Shown here: positions 58,760 to 64,000 of the stretch, one piece after another
Position numbering within the stretch: position 1 is the stretch's first letter
Layout: every line of letters begins with the position of its first letter
Assembly: GCF_021728395.1 (NCBI RefSeq)
Contig: NZ_JAKKCM010000003.1
Span: forward strand, 419,046 to 483,045
Source of the DNA: Vibrio sp. J1-1
GTDB taxonomy: Bacteria > Pseudomonadota > Gammaproteobacteria > Enterobacterales > Vibrionaceae
Length of the DNA stretch: 64,000 bases
Reading direction: 5' to 3'
Notes under the pieces: generated by a model
Told to the model about the DNA's origin: nothing
The model's database searches: none
The model's input: only the letters and a program-made list of their open reading frames with translations
Translations under genes and position numbers: made by a program

Positions 58760-58794
58760 AACCACTTTTTTGAAATTATTTAAAAAAAGTGGTT
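58760..58794. repeat. 12 bp inverted repeat abutting the tRNA promoter
   Basis: AACCACTTTTTT ... AAAAAAGTGGTT, 11-base spacer. The right arm ends inside the -35 (TTGACG, 58793) of the first tRNA array. It may be the mltC terminator, as a hairpin with T-rich arms but no following T-run, or a factor-binding site. Confidence 0.6.
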
Positions 58795-58821
58795 GACGCA
58801 AAGCGGGAAAATCCGTTTAAT
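58793..58821 (+). promoter_or_regulatory. Promoter of tRNA array 1
   Basis: TTGACG and TTTAAT with exactly 17 bases between, each one mismatch from consensus; GC-rich AGCGCTCCG discriminator typical of stringently controlled stable RNA promoters, 12 bases before the first tRNA. Confidence 0.8.
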
Positions 58822-58832
58822 AGCGCTCCGTT

Positions 58833-58908
58833 GCCCGGATAGCTCAGTCGGTAGAGCAGAGGATTGAAAATCCTCGTGTCGGTGGTTCGATTCCGCCTCC
58901 GGGCACCA
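58833..58908 (+). tRNA. tRNA-Phe(GAA), acceptor type GCCCGGA
   Basis: 76 nt with encoded CCA. The anticodon loop within AGGATTGAAAATCCT gives GAA. Acceptor arms GCCCGGA/TCCGGGC. Confidence 0.97.
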
Positions 58909-58964
58909 CAATTTATTCATTGTTGGTGCTTAGCACGGACAAGAAGTTAAAAGAATAAAAGTGT

Positions 58965-59040
<76 letters not shown>

Positions 59041-59047
59041 TTCTTTT

Positions 59048-59123
59048 GCCTCGATAGCTCAGTCGGTAGAGCAGAGGATTGAAAATCCTCGTGTCGGTGG
59101 TTCGATTCCGCCTCGAGGCACCA
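59048..59123 (+). tRNA. tRNA-Phe(GAA), variant acceptor type GCCTCGA
   Basis: 76 nt, same body as the first tRNA-Phe, but the acceptor stem reads GCCTCGA/TCGAGGC: two base pairs swapped with full compensation. Begins 7 bases after tRNA-Thr. Confidence 0.96.
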
Positions 59124-59195
59124 TTATTTGGTGCACTTGCTTAATTTGAAATAATTGGCAAGACACAAACAACTTTTTGTTGTTAAAAGTACAAT

Positions 59196-59271
59196 TCCTC
59201 CTTAGCTCAGTTGGTAGAGCGACGGACTGTTAATCCGCAGGTCGCTGGTTCGAGCCCAGCAGGAGGAGCCA
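59196..59271 (+). tRNA. tRNA-Asn(GUU)
   Basis: 76 nt with CCA; GGACTGTTAATCC gives anticodon GTT. Acceptor TCCTCCT/AGGAGGA. Confidence 0.97.
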
Positions 59272-59340
59272 CTTTCTAGAATTTCATTCAGTTGGGATTC
59301 TAAAAAGAAGAGTCTATCTCTTCTAAAAAGAATAAAGTGT

Positions 59341-59416
<76 letters not shown>

Positions 59417-59423
59417 TTCTTTT

Positions 59424-59499
59424 GCCTCGATAGCTCAGTCGGTAGAGCAGAGGATTGAAAATCCTCGTGTCGGTGGTTCGATTCCGCCTCGAGGCACCA
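59424..59499 (+). tRNA. tRNA-Phe(GAA), variant acceptor type, second copy
   Basis: Identical to 59048-59123, with the same 7-base spacer before it and the same ATTATTTGGTGCACTTGC after it. Confidence 0.96.
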
Positions 59500-59553
59500 T
59501 TATTTGGTGCACTTGCTTAATTTAATTGATTAGCAAGACACAAACAGAATAGT

Positions 59554-59629
59554 TCCTCCTTAGCTCAGTTGGTAGAGCGACGGACTGTTAATCCGCAGGT
59601 CGCTGGTTCGAGCCCAGCAGGAGGAGCCA
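59554..59629 (+). tRNA. tRNA-Asn(GUU), second copy
   Basis: Identical to 59196-59271; last gene of array 1. Confidence 0.97.
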
Positions 59630-59637
59630 CTTTCAAG

Positions 59638-59668
59638 AAGCCGCATCACATGATGCGGCTTTTTTTTA
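59638..59668 (+). terminator. Terminator of tRNA array 1
   Basis: AAGCCGCATCA / TGATGCGGCTT and a T-run of eight, 8 bp after the last tRNA. Confidence 0.92.
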
Positions 59669-59895
59669 TCTATATATTCTCCCCTACCCAGTCACGACTT
59701 TCACTCATAGCCCCGCCCTCACATATAAAGCTCACTTCTTGAAAAACTTATTTCACGATAAAAATTTAATCTCCATCATAATTTAAACAAGCACTTGTAG
59801 GCGCTCATTTCCTTCTTCAATAAGATGCCTTGTCTATTCAATTTCTAAAATAAACCATGCTTTGCATAGCAACTAAAAAATTTGTGAGCCCAAAT

Positions 59896-61521
59896 ATGAA
59901 ACTAAAAACTCAAGCCTATTTACTGTCTGCGATTATATTGCTGGCGTTGCTCGCATTAACCGCTACAGGTTTATGGACTCAGAGAGTTGCAAGTAACCTT
60001 GATAACAAAGCTCGAGTGACAGAACTGTTCAAGAGCGCATATAGCATTCTGACAGAAGTAGAAGCAATGGCTGCAAGTGGTGAACTTCCGGAAGATGAAG
60101 CAAAAGCACTGGCGACTCGGCTGCTTCGCAACAATATCTATAAAGATAATGAATACGTTTATGTTGCCGATGAGAACATGATATTTGTCGCTGCGCCTCT
60201 CGATCCACAATTGCATGGCACCAGCTTCCATGACTTCAAAGACAGCAATAACAATAGCGTTGGCCAATTAATATTAGATATTTTGGATAACAAAACAGGC
60301 CAGATTGTCGAATATACATGGAGCCAAACACAAACCGACGGAAGCATTGAAGAGAAGCATTCAATAGCAGAAAAAACGCCTCACTGGGGATGGGTTGTAG
60401 GTACTGGTATTGGATTTAACGAGGTAAATGCACGTTTTTGGGCTACCGCACAATGGCAACTCATTCTATGCCTCTTCATAGCAGGTGCTATTCTTACCAG
60501 CCTAACCATCGCCATCCGCAAGATGCTGAACGTATTAGGAGGAGAGCCTCATGACGTACGCCAAGCCGTTCAGGCGGTCTCTCAGGGCAATATCCAGACA
60601 AGTTTCGATACGGTAGCCCCAAAAGATAGTATTTACGATGCTGTGCAGAACATGAGTCAGTCTCTGGCCACAATGGTAACGAATCTCGATAGTTCTATGC
60701 TCGCTCTGCGCTCAGAGTTATCCGCAGTTGAATCACGCTCTGGAACCATTGCTGATTTGACCTTATCGCAACAGCAATCAACCGCTATGATTGCGACAGC
60801 GATGACAGAAATGGCCTCGTCATCCAATCAAGTCGCAACGTCAGCAAATGATACCGCTCGAAATACGGATGAAGCGGACAAACAAAGTCAACATACCCAA
60901 TCACTGATCTGTAGTACGGTGGATAATATCCAGGGGCTGGCAAATCAGTTAAATACAGCCAGTCTGGCGGTAGCTAATTTAGATCAGGATGTAAACAACA
61001 TCGTCAAAGTTTTAGACGTCATTGGTGATATCGCAGAACAAACTAACTTACTGGCGCTAAACGCAGCTATTGAAGCCGCTCGCGCGGGTGAGCAAGGCAG
61101 AGGGTTTGCTGTTGTGGCCGATGAAGTTCGCAAACTTGCTGGCCGTACTCAAGATAGTACAAAAGAGATCCAGAACATGATCTCAAACCTCCAGCAAGGT
61201 TCTCGCCATGCTATCCAAACAATGGAGATTTGCGCTGAGACCAGTCAAAGCACAGTCACACAGTCCCAAAGTGCTTCTGAAGCTCTACAACAGATAGTGA
61301 CAGCATTAGAAGCCATTACGACAATGAGCCAACAAATCGCAACAGCTGCTGCGGAGCAAACCCATGTCAGCGACGATATTGCACACCGCATAAATCTGAT
61401 TGAAGAAAGTGGTTATCAGCTAAATTCGGTGGTCACAGAGAGTCAATCAAGCACTCAAAGCCTGGCTTCTTTAGCGAATGATCTGGAAGGATGGGTGAAT
61501 AAGTTCTCTGTAAAGCACTAG
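59896..61521 (+). CDS. Methyl-accepting chemotaxis protein with Cache-type sensor
   Basis: 541 aa from ATG 59896 ([16 protein letters not shown]); a 13-residue longer form from 59857 is possible. TM1 about 8-28; a periplasmic single-Cache (sCache_2-like) domain about 30-185, with [20 protein letters not shown] and [14 protein letters not shown]2 about 190-212; then HAMP and a cytoplasmic signalling domain whose tip is [20 protein letters not shown]. Ligand unknown; sCache_2 sensors often bind short organic acids. No C-terminal NWETF-type pentapeptide for CheR is visible. It stands alone between two tRNA arrays, unlike the core genes around. Confidence 0.93.
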   Translation: MKLKTQAYLLSAIILLALLALTATGLWTQRVASNLDNKARVTELFKSAYSILTEVEAMAASGELPEDEAKALATRLLRNNIYKDNEYVYVADENMIFVAAPLDPQLHGTSFHDFKDSNNNSVGQLILDILDNKTGQIVEYTWSQTQTDGSIEEKHSIAEKTPHWGWVVGTGIGFNEVNARFWATAQWQLILCLFIAGAILTSLTIAIRKMLNVLGGEPHDVRQAVQAVSQGNIQTSFDTVAPKDSIYDAVQNMSQSLATMVTNLDSSMLALRSELSAVESRSGTIADLTLSQQQSTAMIATAMTEMASSSNQVATSANDTARNTDEADKQSQHTQSLICSTVDNIQGLANQLNTASLAVANLDQDVNNIVKVLDVIGDIAEQTNLLALNAAIEAARAGEQGRGFAVVADEVRKLAGRTQDSTKEIQNMISNLQQGSRHAIQTMEICAETSQSTVTQSQSASEALQQIVTALEAITTMSQQIATAAAEQTHVSDDIAHRINLIEESGYQLNSVVTESQSSTQSLASLANDLEGWVNKFSVKH

Positions 61522-61541
61522 CTTAGAGCCAATTTACTAAC

Positions 61542-61576
61542 ATAAAGCACGTTTTCAAACGTGCTTTATTATTTTT
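61542..61576 (+). terminator. Terminator of the chemotaxis gene
   Basis: ATAAAGCACGTTT / AAACGTGCTTTAT then ATTTTT. Confidence 0.88.
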
Positions 61577-61715
61577 GACTTACTAATCAGGCAAACAAAC
61601 TCGTCGTTTAATTCCCAAGAACTCTTAAAGCAAGGTGTATCACCATTTAAAACGCATAAAAACAGCCCACTCCGAGCACAATTTCATCAAACGATATTTT
61701 ATTTGAATTTTATTG

Positions 61716-61744
61716 TTGACCTAAGAAGCGAAAAACCGTTTAAT
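61716..61744 (+). promoter_or_regulatory. Promoter of tRNA array 2
   Basis: TTGACC and TTTAAT, 17 bases apart, same -10 and ACCGTTTAAT-like context as the array 1 promoter; 10 bases before the first tRNA. Confidence 0.8.
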
Positions 61745-61754
61745 ACACCTCGTC

Positions 61755-61830
61755 GCCCGGATAGCTCAGTCGGTAGAGCAGAGGATTGAAAATCCTCGTG
61801 TCGGTGGTTCGATTCCGCCTCCGGGCACCA
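61755..61830 (+). tRNA. tRNA-Phe(GAA), acceptor type GCCCGGA
   Basis: Same sequence as 58833-58908. Confidence 0.97.
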
Positions 61831-61884
61831 CAGTTTATTAATTGTTGGTGCTTAGCACGAACAATAGTTAAAAGAATAAGGTGT

Positions 61885-61960
<76 letters not shown>

Positions 61961-61979
61961 TTTATTCTTAAAAAACAAT

Positions 61980-62055
61980 TCCTCCTTAGCTCAGTTGGTA
62001 GAGCGACGGACTGTTAATCCGCAGGTCGCTGGTTCGAGCCCAGCAGGAGGAGCCA
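61980..62055 (+). tRNA. tRNA-Asn(GUU), third copy
   Basis: Same sequence as 59196-59271. Confidence 0.97.
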
Positions 62056-62095
62056 CTTTTCAATTAGCAAGACTATTGCTTGTTAATGAAAACGT

Positions 62096-62171
<76 letters not shown>

Positions 62172-62190
62172 TTTAATTTAAAAAGACAAT

Positions 62191-62266
62191 TCCTCCTTAG
62201 CTCAGTTGGTAGAGCGACGGACTGTTAATCCGCAGGTCGCTGGTTCGAGCCCAGCAGGAGGAGCCA
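62191..62266 (+). tRNA. tRNA-Asn(GUU), fourth copy
   Basis: Same sequence as the other Asn genes; last gene of array 2. Confidence 0.97.
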
Positions 62267-62274
62267 CTTTTGGA

Positions 62275-62304
62275 AAGCTGCATCACTTGATGCAGCTTTT
62301 TTTT
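62275..62304 (+). terminator. Terminator of tRNA array 2
   Basis: AAGCTGCATCA / TGATGCAGCTT with T-run; a near copy of the array 1 terminator with compensatory changes in the stem (CTGC/GCAG for CCGC/GCGG). Confidence 0.92.
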
Positions 62305-63278
62305 CGTTTAAAAAGCCCGAATAGATCTTCTTATCTTCTTATCCTCGCTAGCAAGTCATTGGCTTTAAAGCTTTGTTTAATCAATACACTGCCAGAAGTT
62401 TGTCTTTGTTCCCCTCCCTTATTGGATCGCGATATAAATAAAAAGTATTGCTCGTAAGGCTTAGCAATAGCACAGATCACATTTGCCTCTTTCGTTATAC
62501 AAACCTCAGTACCAGCACCAACTATCTATATACTCATCAAAGCCCAGCATTGACTCTCTAGCGGTCCTTTAATGCCTTTATAAATTGTTAGTGCGTAATT
62601 TCACATAATGATCGTTATCGCCAACCTGTGACGCTATAGAGAGCTTACAGAGCTAGGAGCAAACTTTAAGATTAAGCTCTTTCTCCAGAACGATGAATCA
62701 AGGAAAACGTTCACTGCGAGCCCTTAGCGAGTGCGATTAAAGCCGAGAAATGCGCTAGTCCATTCACAACAGAGAAAGCCCTGTAATTGATCCTAAGCAT
62801 TTCTATCAGTACACCTTACGCCAACACACCGTAAACATAAATCGACTGGAGATTTCACCATACAGCACCCAATAACACGCCATATACTAGCGTATAAGCC
62901 ACCTTTGAAATTCCAGAGTAATAAGTATTACCTTTCTAGCTAAGACTCAAGACAAGTGACAGCGGACAAAGAATGTGAGGTTTCTTCTGACGTTCAGAAT
63001 AAGCAGAGGATCTGTAGAGCTTGAGATTAAGCAGGCTCTCAACGCGAGGAACTCATAGGTCTGAGTAAAGTCACTCAATACAAAATAAAAAACCTGGTAT
63101 TTCTGCTTGAAGATCAGAAGACCAGAGCCACAGGCAGGCAATCTGGAGGCATTAGGACTAAAGGGTGGATATACTCGGTCTTTAGCAAAGCTTTGAGAAC
63201 AAGTGATGGAGCGACTAGAGTCTCAGGCTACAGGCAGGCCCTCCTGCTGGACTTATTGATCTTAACTCAGCACAAACT
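62305..63278. other. Gene-free region between tRNA array 2 and the rRNA operon end
   Basis: About 970 bases. I see no credible ORF, tRNA, IS end or att site. Small features only: a 6 bp dyad CTAAAG/CTTTAG (63159-63186), TTGAGA/TCTCAA (63025-63042) and a repeated CACAGGCAGGC / TACAGGCAGGC pair (near 63130 and 63229). It may be decayed spacer from rRNA/tRNA rearrangement. Confidence 0.4.
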
Positions 63279-63307
63279 AAAAGACCCCAGCATTTCTGCT
63301 GAGGTCT
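63279..63307 (-). terminator. Terminator after tRNA-Asp at the end of the rRNA operon
   Basis: On the minus strand AGACCTCAGCA, loop GAAA, TGCTGGGGTCT then TTTT. Nine bases beyond the tRNA-Asp CCA end. Confidence 0.88.
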
Positions 63308-63315
63308 GGAATAAG

Positions 63316-63392
63316 TGGCGGAGCGGACGGGACTCGAACCCGCGACCCCCGGCGTGACAGGCCGGTATTCTAACCAACTGAACTACCGCTCC
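63316..63392 (-). tRNA. tRNA-Asp(GUC)
   Basis: 77 nt with encoded CCA; minus-strand anticodon region GGCCTGTCACGCC gives GTC. GGAGCGG acceptor, as in E. coli aspT. Last gene of the rRNA operon. Confidence 0.96.
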
Positions 63393-63423
63393 GCATTGGT
63401 CAGACTATTGAGTCTAATAAGAA

Positions 63424-63540
63424 CCTGGCGATGTTCTACTCTCACATGGGGAAACCCCACACTACCATCGACGCTACTTCGTTTCACTTCTGAGTTCGGC
63501 ATGGAAATCAGGTGGGTCCAAAGCGCTATGGTCGCCAAGT
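63424..63540 (-). rRNA. rrf: 5S rRNA, distal copy
   Basis: About 116-118 nt reading CTTGGCGACCATAGCG on the minus strand and ending GAACATCGCCAGG. Differs from the proximal 5S at five or six positions. Lies between tRNA-Thr and tRNA-Asp. Confidence 0.95.
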
Positions 63541-63557
63541 AAAATTCTAATTGTAAA

Positions 63558-63633
<76 letters not shown>

Positions 63634-63653
63634 ATCAAGATGTCCCTGAAGAC

Positions 63654-63681
63654 TAAAAAAGCCCGTTCTTTCAAACGGGCT
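63654..63681 (-). terminator. Intrinsic terminator inside the rRNA operon
   Basis: On the minus strand AGCCCGTT, loop TGAAAG, AACGGGCT, then six T. It stands after the proximal 5S and before tRNA-Thr(GGU). Confidence 0.85.
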
Positions 63682-63694
63682 CTTTAAATTTAAA

Positions 63695-63813
63695 GCCTGG
63701 CGATGTCCTACTCTCACATGGGGAAACCCCACACTACCATCGGCGCTATTTCGTTTCACTTCTGAGTTCGGCATGGAAATCAGGTGGGTCCAAAACGCTA
63801 TGTTCGCCAAGCA
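63695..63813 (-). rRNA. rrf: 5S rRNA, proximal copy
   Basis: About 119 nt reading GCTTGGCGAACATAGCG on the minus strand and ending GGACATCGCCAGGC. Directly downstream of 23S after about 130 bp. Confidence 0.95.
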
Positions 63814-63944
63814 AATTCTTTTTACCTTTAGCTTTTTCTAAAAGCTGAAAGTAAATAAACTTGGAAAGCTGTTTTTTTTAATTCTCGTTATTACACATTC
63901 AATGTTCTTGCATTGAGTCCATCAAAACCCCTTGGGTGTTGTAT

Positions 63945-64000
63945 GGTTAAGCCTCACGGGCAATTAGTACAGGTTAGCTCAACGCCTCACAACGCTTACA
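63945..64000 (-). rRNA. rrl: 23S rRNA, 3' end (partial)
   Basis: The minus strand ends CCGTGAGGCTTAACCAT, the conserved 23S 3' terminus. Only the last 56 or so bases are inside the window. Confidence 0.9.

Noticed and set aside
62206-62457. 83-codon frame beginning MVERRTVNPQVAGSSPAGG
   Set aside because: It starts inside tRNA-Asn and is the well-known false protein produced by reading through a tRNA gene.
62947-63141. 64-codon minus-strand frame in the gene-free region
   Set aside because: No ribosome binding site, low-complexity composition and no recognisable family.
63315-63542. 75-codon frame MAERTGLEPATPGVTG
   Set aside because: Antisense of tRNA-Asp and 5S rRNA; a frequent spurious database protein.

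Overview
The window is a 64 kb stretch of a Vibrio chromosome. The gene order, the protein sequences (BarA/VarS-type kinase, RpoE-RseABC, PilT-PilU, the YggS-ProC-YggT-YggU run) and the tRNA and rRNA sequences all fit Vibrionaceae. A member of the Harveyi/parahaemolyticus side of the genus is my best guess, but species cannot be fixed from memory. Almost every gene belongs to the conserved core. I found no phage, integron, insertion sequence, CRISPR array, toxin-antitoxin pair or defence island.

Layout. 1-4600: mazG (cut by the window edge), relA and rlmD on the minus strand, with an ERIC-like repeat between relA and mazG. 4779-7580: the barA hybrid sensor kinase. 7665-14062: minus-strand run lepA-lepB-rnc-era, a terminator, then recO-pdxJ-acpS. 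14222-16893: rpoE-rseA-rseB-rseC envelope stress operon. 17468-19090: nadB. 19119-22231: ygfX-sdhE, ygfZ, a YbaK-type deacylase, a probable CRP-controlled small transcript with a 38-codon ORF, and a YtfK (DUF1107) gene. 22292-25339: ubiI-ubiH-ygfB. 25576-26675: zapA, 6S RNA, fau. 26734-31563: rpiA, serA, a SIMPL-domain periplasmic protein, and divergent argP/argO. 31668-38703: mscS, fbaA, pgk, epd, tkt, a carbon-metabolism block on the minus strand. 39020-45653: metK, a DUF2189 membrane protein, sprT, endonuclease I, rsmE, gshB, yqgE, ruvX. 45717-53072: pilU/pilT on the minus strand, then yggS-proC-yggT-yggU-DUF4426-rdgB-hemW. 53150-58732: glsA, a Trm11-like methyltransferase, trmB, then mutY-yggX-mltC.

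58793-62304 holds two tRNA arrays made only of Phe(GAA), Thr(UGU) and Asn(GUU) genes. Each array has its own promoter and terminator, and a methyl-accepting chemotaxis gene lies between them. About 1 kb with no recognisable gene follows. The window closes with the distal end of a minus-strand rRNA operon: 23S end, 5S, terminator, tRNA-Thr(GGU), 5S, tRNA-Asp. This order resembles E. coli rrnD.

Functional links. RelA, MazG, YtfK-like and 6S RNA are all growth-rate or starvation functions. Tkt, Epd, Pgk, FbaA, RpiA and SerA feed central carbon, pyridoxal phosphate (with PdxJ) and serine. Several intergenic regions carry 12-16 bp LacI/PurR-type palindromes around AAACGTTT.

The most interesting item is the 21437-21669 locus: a perfect CRP half-site pair, an intact 38-codon ORF filling most of the predicted transcript, and a strong terminator. 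It may be a dual-function RNA. The remaining observations concern tRNA and rRNA gene architecture, two small repeat elements and several unassigned inverted repeats. All function calls rest on reading the sequence and on memory of the families; no database search was run.
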